Assembly (NCBI GenBank): GCA_045576455.1
Contig: JAZNGM010000036.1
Span: 1 to 7,561, forward strand
Direction of reading: 5' to 3'
DNA from: RGIG4034 sp045576455
Lineage (GTDB): Bacteria > Bacillota > Clostridia > Lachnospirales > Lachnospiraceae
DNA length: 7,561 bases
Shown: in pieces, positions 1-5,735 of the stretch
Numbering within the stretch: the first letter of the stretch is position 1
Layout of the letters: every line of letters starts with the position of its first letter
Position numbers and translations under genes: made by a program
Notes under the pieces: model-generated
Told to the model about the DNA's origin: nothing
The model's input: only the letters and a program-made list of their open reading frames with translations
Databases searched by the model: none

Positions 1-65
1 TTTCGATGCTCAATTTCTTCCTGAATTTTCTTTACATCTGACTCGGTCATTTTTTCATGCAACAT
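1..65 (-). CDS. greA: GreA/GreB-type transcription elongation factor, N-terminal fragment (runs off left edge)
   Basis: Only the first 21 codons are present. The peptide begins MLHEK and continues MTESDVKKIQEEIEHR, a charged helical start resembling the N-terminal coiled-coil of clostridial GreA-family proteins. These proteins enter the RNA polymerase secondary channel and stimulate cleavage of backtracked transcripts. The start is supported by AGAGGAG at 71-77, 5 nt before the ATG at 65; a second in-frame ATG at 50 lacks this spacing. The gene follows nagB and its terminator on the same strand, so it is probably transcribed separately. The identification rests on about 20 residues and recall of the family, so another coiled-coil protein is possible. 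Confidence 0.5.
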   Translation of the reverse strand, partial: MLHEKMTESDVKKIQEEIEHR

Positions 66-102
66 ATTGACTCCTCTTTCTCACAACCATGTGATAAGAA
101 AT

Positions 103-126
103 GCCGCCTCCCCTCAGGGAAGCGGC
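103..126 (-). terminator. Intrinsic terminator after nagB
   Basis: Inverted repeat GCCGC/GCGGC (103-107 with 122-126), extended inward by TCCC/GGGA after one mismatch and closed by a 4-nt loop. On the minus strand it lies about 20 nt past the nagB stop and is followed by ATTTCTT. The other side is also T-rich in the plus direction, so it may work both ways. Confidence 0.65.
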
Positions 127-146
127 CTCTTTTACATATTCACTAA

Positions 147-872
147 TTAGATTAAGCTTGCAGCTGCTTCATCAACAACTACAACTACGTTTGGGTGCAT
201 CTGTAAGATAGAAGCTGGAACCTGTGGTGTTACTGGTCCGAAGAAAGCTTTTTTAACGATTTCAGCTTTGTCAGCACCACTTACGATTACGAGAATCATT
301 TTAGCCTGCATAATTGTATTGATACCCATTGTGTAAGCCTGTGTTGGAACATCTTCTACTTTTTCGAAGAATCTCTTGTTAGCCTGAATTGTGCTTTCCT
401 GTAAATCTACGCAATGTGTTTCTTTTACGAATTCATCAGCTGGTTCATTAAATCCGATATGTCCGTTATGTCCGAGTCCTAAAAGCTGGAGATCCACCTT
501 GCCCATACTCTTTATCAGTGCTGCATATCTTGCACATTCTTTATCGGCATCAGGTTCCATTCCATCAGGAAGGTTTGTATTCTCCGGTTTTATATTTACA
601 TGGTCAAAAAGATTATCGTGCATAAAGTAATAATAACTCTGGTCATTCTCCTTCGTTATGCCCTTGTATTCATCAAGGTTCACTGTCTTAACTTCTGAGA
701 AATCCAAATCACCATTGTTATACCATTCAACAAGATTCTTGTATGTACCAATTGGTGTTGAGCCGGTTGCAAGTCCAAGCACACAGTCAGGTTTTGAAAT
801 AATCTGTGCCGCAATCACGCTTGCTGCTCTTCTGCTCATTTCTGCATAATCTTTTGCTCTAACAATTTTCAT
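147..872 (-). CDS. nagB: Glucosamine-6-phosphate deaminase
   Basis: Cytoplasmic enzyme converting glucosamine 6-phosphate to fructose 6-phosphate and ammonia, the last step feeding amino sugars into glycolysis. The 241 residues match the short Gram-positive form (B. subtilis NagB is about 242). Visible motifs are the phosphate-binding loop GLATGSTP (33-40), NLDEY with the probable catalytic Asp67, and the signature GLGHNGHIGFNEP (132-144), whose His138 and Glu143 correspond to the catalytic His and Glu of E. coli NagB. The position of E. coli Asp141 is Asn136, as in Bacillus-type enzymes. Start ATG at 872 has AGGAGG 5 nt upstream. The gene sits between two intrinsic terminators, so it is probably monocistronic. 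No nagA or GntR regulator is visible here. Confidence 0.97.
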   Translation of the reverse strand: MKIVRAKDYAEMSRRAASVIAAQIISKPDCVLGLATGSTPIGTYKNLVEWYNNGDLDFSEVKTVNLDEYKGITKENDQSYYYFMHDNLFDHVNIKPENTNLPDGMEPDADKECARYAALIKSMGKVDLQLLGLGHNGHIGFNEPADEFVKETHCVDLQESTIQANKRFFEKVEDVPTQAYTMGINTIMQAKMILVIVSGADKAEIVKKAFFGPVTPQVPASILQMHPNVVVVVDEAAASLI

Positions 873-887
873 TTTGTCCTCCTTTTT

Positions 888-917
888 GTGATGTCAATGT
901 ATACTTCATCACATCAC
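888..917 (-). promoter_or_regulatory. Candidate operator/promoter region of nagB
   Basis: Perfect 7-bp inverted repeat GTGATGT (911-917, minus) and ACATCAC (888-894) separated by 16 nt. It flanks a TATACA that could be a -10 box, with a weak TTTCTT 17 nt upstream as -35. It lies just upstream of the nagB ribosome binding site. It does not resemble the NagR/YvoA sites I know, and promoter strength and regulator identity are guesses. Confidence 0.3.
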
Positions 918-948
918 TGCAAGAAATATTTTAAAACGGTTAAATAAA

Positions 949-980
949 AAACGCAATAAATTTCTGCGATTATTGCGTTT
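949..980 (-). terminator. Intrinsic terminator after the S41 peptidase-like gene
   Basis: Perfect 11-bp inverted repeat AAACGCAATAA (949-959) with TTATTGCGTTT (970-980) and a 10-nt loop. On the minus strand the hairpin runs directly into TTTATTT, a good U-tract. It lies about 80 nt past the stop at 1060 and upstream of the nagB promoter region, so it separates the two transcripts. Confidence 0.85.
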
Positions 981-1046
981 CTATTTTTAAGGCGTATATT
1001 CATTTAATTCATTTATTTATTGCTTGTAATTATTTTGTAGCTATAT

Positions 1047-1085
1047 TTATTTGCTTTGCTTATTTGTCTTGTTTATTTGCTTGTA
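1047..1085. repeat. Three degenerate 13-bp tandem units over the stop of the S41-like gene
   Basis: Units begin TTATTTG at 1047, 1060 and 1073, an exact 13-bp period; the rest of each unit is degenerate (first two units 10/13 identical). On the minus strand each unit contains a TAA. The middle one is the in-frame stop and the others fall in the other two frames. The region is T-rich, so part of the similarity may be low complexity. Confidence 0.55.
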
Positions 1086-2373
1086 CTTTTTTATTAATGT
1101 ACTGCTCTACCACCAAAACAGGATTTGCATCATCAATCCAGTAATCCGGCATAAAGCCTTTGCCTTCTTCAAACTTTTCATGATAAAACAGTCTGTGCCC
1201 ATAACTAAAAATAATCTTGGAATTCGGCAATTGAAACAGCGCGCAATTTCCGAAAGTACCACAGCCATAAGAAGCCGAACCGACGCAGACCGCATTCTTA
1301 AGGTAAAAGGCCGGTGAAATACCCATCTCCGCAGAGGACGCAGATTCCTTATTCATTACAACATATAAGTCTCCGTCATAATCCGCATACACATTTTCAT
1401 CCGGATAGTAGTATTCATATTTTTTTACATCCCCCGTAATATCTTCAGGAAACGGCAAATGCGCTCCTATAAATCCGTTTTCACCACTTTTGCACAAACC
1501 CTCGTAAAATTTTTCAGGATAACGGGAAGAACCGCCGCCATTACCCGCCAGATTCAATATCACGGCATCCCTTTTTGCACAAGTAAGACCATCCTGATAA
1601 TATTCTTCCAGTAACGCTTCATCATTCCACGGCATGCCATAAGAAGCATGGTTTACAATACAGTATCCGTCCTTCTTAATGAGCCGCTCTTCGCCGCTCT
1701 GCTCTGCCGAATCGGATAATATCCTGTGCGCCTTTATTTTCTTGTTGCATAAAGTAAGTTCTGTTACTGTCTCTAACGAATACTTTCCAAGCAAAAAGTA
1801 CGCATCGTTTATGTTACTTCCGTCTCCTACATATATAGTCGGCATTAATAATCCCTGCACGTCTTTTTCAGAAAGCCGCCGGCCCTTGCTAAAACCATCT
1901 GTTTCTTTAACCACTTCATAGCCGTCATTCACCTTACTAAGAACAATATCCGTAACGTAGGCAAAATATTTTTTACGGAAAAATACGGACCTCCCGCAGG
2001 TATACAATTCAAAATGGCTGTCAACTATATACTTATTTAATTCTGTAAAAAGTATATGGCACAATTTCCGGTTTGTAATTCTTCCCGGCCACCATTTGAT
2101 TTTATTTGTAACGCTTTTCTGTATTTTTTCACAATTTTCATCTGTAAAAAAATAATCGTACCCACAATAGCTTCGTTTCAGGCAATTAAAGAAATCCTGC
2201 ACATCAGCTATGGCATTTTTCTTTGTAACCTTCCGCAACACCGCAGCAGTTTCGCCGGCCTGTTGTTTTTGTTCATACGGTACATGACACCTTTTTACGC
2301 TCTCTGCCGTTTCTTTCGGATACCGCCTTTCTCCGTAATTTATGTATATTTCTTCAAATCTGCTACGTTCCAT
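1060..2373 (-). CDS. S41-family (C-terminal processing protease-like) peptidase homologue
   Basis: 437 residues from ATG 2373. The C-terminal half carries the S41 core: LNLAGNGGG (about 273-281, the usual D-R-N-N-G-G-G strand/turn), MNKESASSAE (340-349) with the likely nucleophile Ser347 or Ser346, and GCGTFGN (370-376). In C-terminal processing proteases the last motif normally reads TFGKG and carries the catalytic Lys; here that place is Asn376, so a Ser-Lys dyad is unlikely. It may use His242 in a tricorn/IRBP-like arrangement or be inactive. No signal peptide or membrane helix is seen, and no clear PDZ domain. The N-terminal 230 residues are unrecognised. The start was chosen over an upstream TTG at 2412 because AAGGAG lies 5 nt before ATG 2373. 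It is the last gene before the terminator at 949-980. Confidence 0.75.
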   Translation of the reverse strand: MERSRFEEIYINYGERRYPKETAESVKRCHVPYEQKQQAGETAAVLRKVTKKNAIADVQDFFNCLKRSYCGYDYFFTDENCEKIQKSVTNKIKWWPGRITNRKLCHILFTELNKYIVDSHFELYTCGRSVFFRKKYFAYVTDIVLSKVNDGYEVVKETDGFSKGRRLSEKDVQGLLMPTIYVGDGSNINDAYFLLGKYSLETVTELTLCNKKIKAHRILSDSAEQSGEERLIKKDGYCIVNHASYGMPWNDEALLEEYYQDGLTCAKRDAVILNLAGNGGGSSRYPEKFYEGLCKSGENGFIGAHLPFPEDITGDVKKYEYYYPDENVYADYDGDLYVVMNKESASSAEMGISPAFYLKNAVCVGSASYGCGTFGNCALFQLPNSKIIFSYGHRLFYHEKFEEGKGFMPDYWIDDANPVLVVEQYINKKVQANKQDK

Positions 2374-2378
2374 TTTTA

Positions 2379-2384
2379 CTCCTT
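2379..2384 (-). promoter_or_regulatory. Ribosome binding site fixing the S41-like gene start
   Basis: AAGGAG on the minus strand, 5 nt before ATG 2373. The longer reading frame opens at TTG 2412 without any such site, so the 13 extra residues are probably not made. Confidence 0.75.
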
Positions 2385-2419
2385 TTTGAATCCGCCCATC
2401 GGATACCCGCAATTACTAA

Positions 2420-2450
2420 TTCCCGGTGCTTCTATTTCCCGGTGCTTCTA
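2420..2450. repeat. 15-bp direct duplication with 16-bp period at the lipoprotein stop
   Basis: TTCCCGGTGCTTCTA occurs perfectly at 2420-2434 and 2436-2450. The right copy includes the lipoprotein stop codon (TAG on the minus strand, 2450-2448). The second TAG lies 16 nt downstream and a third after another 16 nt (2418-2416), giving stops in all three frames. Confidence 0.9.
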
Positions 2451-2921
2451 ATAATTGTAGGCTGTATTAAATACACAGTTGATGTTTCCTGTTAAATCTG
2501 CGTTTGTCGAATTAACACAATCTGCATTAAAATAAAAAGTCCAAACAACGTGTGAATACGGTGCAATAACTGCATTCTGCATAACGCCAAAGCCTGCCTC
2601 GGCTATTTTTACGTTGTCATTTGAAAAGACAAGATTATTAACATTAATATTATACACGCTTACCGGCAAACCATTGATTACAAAACATTCAGCTACCAAA
2701 GTACCATTATCCCAATATATATATCGTGGTCTGATGGTTACCTGATCCACATCAAAATAGTTATTATTTTCATTAAGGAAATAATTGTTCTCCTGCTTTA
2801 TAGGCTGTGGCGGTTTTTCTATCTGTTGCACAGCGTCTGTTATTGAAGGTCCGCCTTTGGCGCACGCCGTAACCATCAATGCTGTTAATAAACTTAATAC
2901 CACCATTTTCAACTTTTTCAT
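2448..2921 (-). CDS. Lipoprotein with SLAP-like domain
   Basis: 157 residues starting at ATG 2921, which has GGAGG 7 nt upstream; a longer frame from 2969 has no such site. Residues 1-20 form a lipoprotein signal: basic MKKLKM, hydrophobic core, and lipobox ending VTAC with Cys20 as the probable lipidation site. Residues 20-55 are a polar linker. Residues about 60-135 resemble the SLAP domain of Firmicute surface proteins: VTIRPRYIYWDNGTL, then ECFVING, then VIAPYSHVVWTFYF, giving a small beta-sandwich pattern. Two cysteines, 135 and 149, could pair outside the cell. It should be anchored on the outer face of the membrane; its binding partner is unknown. It sits between a small membrane protein and the S41-like gene, 74 nt from each. 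Confidence 0.75.
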   Translation of the reverse strand: MKKLKMVVLSLLTALMVTACAKGGPSITDAVQQIEKPPQPIKQENNYFLNENNNYFDVDQVTIRPRYIYWDNGTLVAECFVINGLPVSVYNINVNNLVFSNDNVKIAEAGFGVMQNAVIAPYSHVVWTFYFNADCVNSTNADLTGNINCVFNTAYNY

Positions 2922-2928
2922 AATTTTA

Positions 2929-2965
2929 CCTCCATAATATCTATTTCGTATTATGAGGAATAGAT
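2929..2965 (-). promoter_or_regulatory. Alternative hairpins over the lipoprotein ribosome binding site
   Basis: In the leader RNA, ATCTATT (2965-2959) can pair with AATAGAT (2945-2939). Alternatively CCTCATAAT (2958-2950) can pair with ATTATGGAGG (2938-2929), 9 bp with one bulged G, which hides the GGAGG site. The arms interleave and the connecting loops are 0, 4 and 0 nt, too short for a comfortable pseudoknot. The two forms are therefore probably exclusive and could switch translation. No known riboswitch class is recognised. Confidence 0.4.
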
Positions 2966-2995
2966 GCATATATACTTGAGTTGGTTTTATTTTTT

Positions 2996-3280
2996 CTACT
3001 TTTCGTCTCTATTTTTTCGTTTCAAATACATTTTTCTGAGTTTAATAATAGTAAATATTAGCATAAATAATCCAAGCAGAATGAACAAGATTCCCCCAAA
3101 TTTATTATCATTTAACAAGGATACCCCAAGCAAAATAATTATGCCTGTTATTGCAATAAATGCCAGAACAATAATTGCAAGCAAAGGATATCTTATTACT
3201 TTAGGTACTTTGGAAGATTGGGCTGCCTCTATGCCGCCCTCAATAAATAATTCTAATATGAGTTCAATAATAAATTCCAT
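2996..3280 (-). CDS. Small two-helix membrane protein, unknown function
   Basis: 94 residues; I do not recognise the family. Residues 1-20 form an acidic amphipathic or partly hydrophobic segment. Two membrane helices follow, about 32-56 and 61-80, joined by a short polar turn (LNDNKFGG). A strongly basic tail (80-94, KLRKMYLKRKNRDEK) should lie in the cytoplasm, placing both ends inside. The start ATG 3280 has GAAGGGG about 7 nt upstream, a moderate ribosome binding site. It lies 34 nt after the HD-domain gene and 74 nt before the lipoprotein gene on the same strand, so co-transcription is likely. No catalytic motif is visible. Confidence 0.7.
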   Translation of the reverse strand: MEFIIELILELFIEGGIEAAQSSKVPKVIRYPLLAIIVLAFIAITGIIILLGVSLLNDNKFGGILFILLGLFMLIFTIIKLRKMYLKRKNRDEK

Positions 3281-3314
3281 TTTATTACCCCTTCTAAATA
3301 TATAGGTGTCACTT

Positions 3315-3935
3315 TTATTGTTTGGGTTTCCATGGCGGCGGGCAAAGCAACGTTGTTCTTCCTATATCAGGTAATACATCATAAATGGAACAACCCATTT
3401 TTTCTTCAAAATATTCTTTGTTCTTAAATGTTATTTCCCAGCCTTTTATGTAAGTTTCCATAATCCCGTACCTGCGGGTTACATCCACAAAACGTTTTTC
3501 CAAAATCACAAAACCATAATCCGTTGCCAGTGAATCACATATTTGAATCAATCGGTCATAATCGTCCGCCTCGCAATTAACAATATAGTTTTTTATTGTT
3601 TTTTCTTCCTCTGTATCCGGTTCGTATTCAAACTCATCTTTCATCAGCGGATAAGAATGCGTCATACAGATTCTTGCAACTTCATCCCAGCCTTTATCCA
3701 TCGCATATTTATATCCTTCATATACATGCTTAGGAATATTTACAATTCCTACCCTTCGTCCGATATCATGAAGCATTCCGACAATATACGCCTTATTGGC
3801 ATCCATTCCGGGTATTTTCTGTGCAATATTTCTTGCCGCAATTCCCACATTAATAGAATGATTTGTCCACGGTCCCGGATTTAATTGTCCTGCAATCTCC
3901 AATTCTTTTATAGCCTCTTCTATTGTTGGCAACAT
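3315..3935 (-). CDS. HD-domain phosphohydrolase
   Basis: 206 residues. The metal-binding HD signature is complete: His26 (TNHSINV), His56-Asp57 (GMLHDIGRR), His93 (MTHSYP) and Asp134 (ICDSLA). HD proteins of this size are usually soluble metal-dependent phosphohydrolases acting on nucleotides or related phosphoesters; the substrate cannot be inferred. The C-terminal region from about 145 is family-specific and ends in a proline-rich CPPPWKPKQ tail. GAGGAG lies 7 nt before ATG 3935 and overlaps the TGA stop of the preceding membrane-protein gene, so the two are probably translationally coupled. This suggests the soluble enzyme works alongside that membrane protein. A distinct HD protein occurs at 6904-7371; the two share the fold but little sequence outside the motif. 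Confidence 0.85.
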   Translation of the reverse strand: MLPTIEEAIKELEIAGQLNPGPWTNHSINVGIAARNIAQKIPGMDANKAYIVGMLHDIGRRVGIVNIPKHVYEGYKYAMDKGWDEVARICMTHSYPLMKDEFEYEPDTEEEKTIKNYIVNCEADDYDRLIQICDSLATDYGFVILEKRFVDVTRRYGIMETYIKGWEITFKNKEYFEEKMGCSIYDVLPDIGRTTLLCPPPWKPKQ

Positions 3936-3945
3936 AAAAAACTCC

Positions 3946-4278
3946 TCATTTCTTGCATATTGTATTCATTAATATAAGCATCACAACACAGTCAATTAGC
4001 ACGATGGCAAGCGTTACATAAGCAAAATAGTATGGTATAACATCCATACCTATTCCCATAACAAAAATCAGTAGCGTTATTACAGACATCCCGGCGCCCA
4101 CAACTCTACACAGTTTTTTCGCATTATACTTACTTTTTTCTTCTTTAGTTGCTGTATTATATCCTGCAATCAAATTTGCTCCGTGACCGGTAAGCAATAC
4201 AATACTTATTACTGCAAGAATAGCAAATACAACCCACACGAGTCCGTCCGGTCCGTTGCTAACATCCCTAAGTGTCAT
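3946..4278 (-). CDS. DUF3784-like membrane protein
   Basis: 110 residues with three predicted membrane helices (about 13-31, 62-77 and 83-105). Between the first two is the conserved segment GHGANLIAGYNTATKEEKS (31-49) followed by KLCRVVG, which resembles the DUF3784 family of small Firmicute membrane proteins. Function is unknown for the family. Start ATG 4278 has GGAGG 6 nt upstream. It is the first gene of the run down to 1060, and its stop codon lies inside the ribosome binding site of the HD gene. Its upstream region is the 53-bp repeat array, so any promoter must lie within or right beside that array; I could not assign convincing -35/-10 boxes. Confidence 0.8.
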   Translation of the reverse strand: MTLRDVSNGPDGLVWVVFAILAVISIVLLTGHGANLIAGYNTATKEEKSKYNAKKLCRVVGAGMSVITLLIFVMGIGMDVIPYYFAYVTLAIVLIDCVVMLILMNTICKK

Positions 4279-4310
4279 TCTCCACCTCCGAAAAAACTAT
4301 CAATAACAAA

Positions 4311-4575
4311 TATTTGATGCTTTTGACTTGATTTGTTGGTATGGTTTGGCGTATGCCTACCAGTTTTCTTGCGTTTTTGCTTGTTTTATTGGTATGCTCT
4401 GCCGAAAGCCTACCAATATTTGGTGCTTTTGACTTGATTTATTGGTATGGTCTGCCGAATGCTTACCAATATTCGCTGCTATTAATTCAATTTATTGGTA
4501 TGCTCTGGCGTATGCCTACCAGTTTTCTTGCGTTTTTGCTTGATTTATTGGTACGCTCTGGCGTAATCCTACCAA
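4311..4575. repeat. Five-unit palindromic repeat array with exact 53-bp period
   Basis: TTGGTA occurs at 4336, 4389, 4442, 4495 and 4548, each 53 bp apart, and each is followed 28 bp later by the end of a matching TACCAA (TACCAG in the first and fourth). Each unit is thus a 28-bp imperfect palindrome plus a 25-bp T-rich linker. The linkers are related to each other; one more linker, without a palindrome before it, lies at 4311-4335. Units one and four differ at only three of 53 positions. The array fills the gap between the Nudix stop (4599) and the ribosome binding site of the DUF3784-like gene. No U-tract follows the hairpins, so they are not ordinary terminators. Nothing else is seen in this 320-bp gap. 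Confidence 0.95.
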
Positions 4576-4598
4576 TGATATCAAATTATATAAACAGA

Positions 4599-5048
4599 CT
4601 ATTCATGTGGGTAGCTAACTTCATCTCCCCAGCTTAATACTAGTTCAAAATAACCATCTACGTCCAGCAAGCCATATGACCATAAAAATGCCCTATCTTT
4701 TTCACTAAGCTCTTTAAGTTCTTTCCAGCATACATTTTTAATAGATTGTTCTTCTCCTGCTGAAATTTCTGGATCTGTTCCGACAATCGCCTCTTGCTCT
4801 TCTGAAACATCTACTAAAAACACATACTCGACACTTCCGTTTTTGCAATGCAATGTATTAAGCGGTCTGTTAATTACACCTATCAATCCACATTCTTCCT
4901 TTAATTCTCTTATCGCAGCTTCTTCTGCAGTTTCTCCCGGCTCAATTCCACCACCCGGAAGTTCCCAAATATATCTGTTAAATCGATAGGTCTGAATCAT
5001 CAAAATTTTTCCGCCCCTTACAACTAAAGCCATACTTCTGTTGCGCAC
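4599..5048 (-). CDS. Nudix hydrolase
   Basis: 149 residues from GTG 5048. The complete Nudix box G-x5-E-x7-R-E-L-x-E-E-x-G-L is present in GGIEPGETAEEAAIRELKEE and the following CGL (about residues 33-55), so the metal-binding glutamates are intact. An RYIWELPGG lead-in precedes it. The enzyme should hydrolyse a nucleoside diphosphate linked to another moiety; the substrate is not readable, and ADP-sugar or oxidised-nucleotide clean-up are both possible. The start is uncertain: the frame opens at TTG 5063, but GGGGG (5057-5061) lies 8 nt before GTG 5048, and ATG 5033 is a third option. The methyltransferase gene ends at 5071, within 25 nt, so the two are likely co-transcribed. Downstream is the 53-bp array. 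Confidence 0.88.
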   Translation of the reverse strand: MRNRSMALVVRGGKILMIQTYRFNRYIWELPGGGIEPGETAEEAAIRELKEECGLIGVINRPLNTLHCKNGSVEYVFLVDVSEEQEAIVGTDPEISAGEEQSIKNVCWKELKELSEKDRAFLWSYGLLDVDGYFELVLSWGDEVSYPHE

Positions 5049-5070
5049 TGATATTTCCCCCAACTTTAAT

Positions 5071-5661
5071 TTATTTATTACTTACAATCACATATGCTTT
5101 ATCGGTTTCAAATACGCTTGTAACCGTCAGTCCCACATCTTTTATAAAGGTTATTATGTCATCAGGTGTATCCGGAAAAATCTTGACCCGGCGAGTCACC
5201 ATATCTATGCATGCATTTTGGCTTTTGTCGATAGACAAGCAAAAAATTCCTTCTTCCTTTAACAAGCCGGCTACCTTTGAAATAACCTGTTTTTTATTTT
5301 CAAAATGCATCATGGTAAGGGACGAATATATGACATCAAAGGTTTCCGCAAAATGATAATGGTTAAAATCATCACAAATAAAAGAAATGTTTGTATACTC
5401 TTTTAGATTTTCCTTTGCCCGCTCAATGGTTTTAGGTGAGATATCTATTCCGGTCAAGTGATTACAATAAGGTGCAACTTTAACTGCTATCCGCCCGGTT
5501 CCGATACCGATTTCAAGAATGTTTTTATCCGGAGCAAGTTTTAAGGCTTCTAAAAACTTTTCCCCATCCCATTGGTTCATATATTCCTTAAGTACAGGCG
5601 GGTCCCGGAATGGGTCATTATTTTCATCTATTAAAAGATCATAATGGGTAATTACATCCAT
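5071..5661 (-). CDS. Class I SAM-dependent methyltransferase
   Basis: 196 residues. Motif I LEIGIGTGR (49-57) binds S-adenosylmethionine, GIDIS supplies the acidic residue Asp73 for the ribose hydroxyls, and CDDF (96-99) and FDVIYSSLTMMHF (108-120) fit motifs II-IV of the Rossmann-like fold. GLLKEEGIFCLSID follows as the next strand. It is soluble, and the methyl acceptor is not predictable. Length is typical of the small stand-alone Methyltransf_11/25-type proteins. ATG 5661 has GAGGAGGG about 10 nt upstream, a slightly long spacing. It is followed closely by the Nudix gene and preceded at about 70 nt by the GNAT gene, consistent with a shared transcript of small modifying enzymes. Confidence 0.9.
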   Translation of the reverse strand: MDVITHYDLLIDENNDPFRDPPVLKEYMNQWDGEKFLEALKLAPDKNILEIGIGTGRIAVKVAPYCNHLTGIDISPKTIERAKENLKEYTNISFICDDFNHYHFAETFDVIYSSLTMMHFENKKQVISKVAGLLKEEGIFCLSIDKSQNACIDMVTRRVKIFPDTPDDIITFIKDVGLTVTSVFETDKAYVIVSNK

Positions 5662-5696
5662 ATTCTTAAACCCTCCTCTGCAATATATAAATTTTC

Positions 5697-5735
5697 TGCC
5701 GATACTAATTGCCGATACTAACTGCCGATACTAAT
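5697..5735. repeat. Three 13-bp tandem units over the stop of the GNAT gene
   Basis: TGCCGATACTAAY occurs at 5697-5709, 5710-5722 and 5723-5735, differing only at the last base. On the minus strand each unit has a TAG; the first one transcribed (5733-5731) is the true stop. The 13-bp spacing places the other two in the other frames. Confidence 0.95.

Noticed and set aside
2374..2412. TTG 2412 as the S41-like gene start
   Set aside because: It has no ribosome binding site, whereas ATG 2373 has AAGGAG at 5 nt.
2056..2451. 131-residue plus-strand reading frame
   Set aside because: It lies entirely antisense to the S41-like gene, has no ribosome binding site and matches no family; it is a shadow frame, as are the other plus-strand frames.
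2922..2969. ATG 2969 as the lipoprotein start
   Set aside because: It would put 16 residues before the signal peptide and has no good binding site; ATG 2921 has GGAGG at 7 nt and begins a proper lipoprotein signal.
4311..4575. CRISPR array
   Set aside because: The 28/25 layout is superficially similar, but the linkers are related to each other (two almost identical), the repeats vary between units, and no cas gene is present.
4341..4637. 98-residue plus-strand reading frame through the array
   Set aside because: It has no ribosome binding site, the 53-bp period makes the same DNA read in rotating frames, and it runs antisense into the Nudix gene. The open frame is a by-product of the repeats.
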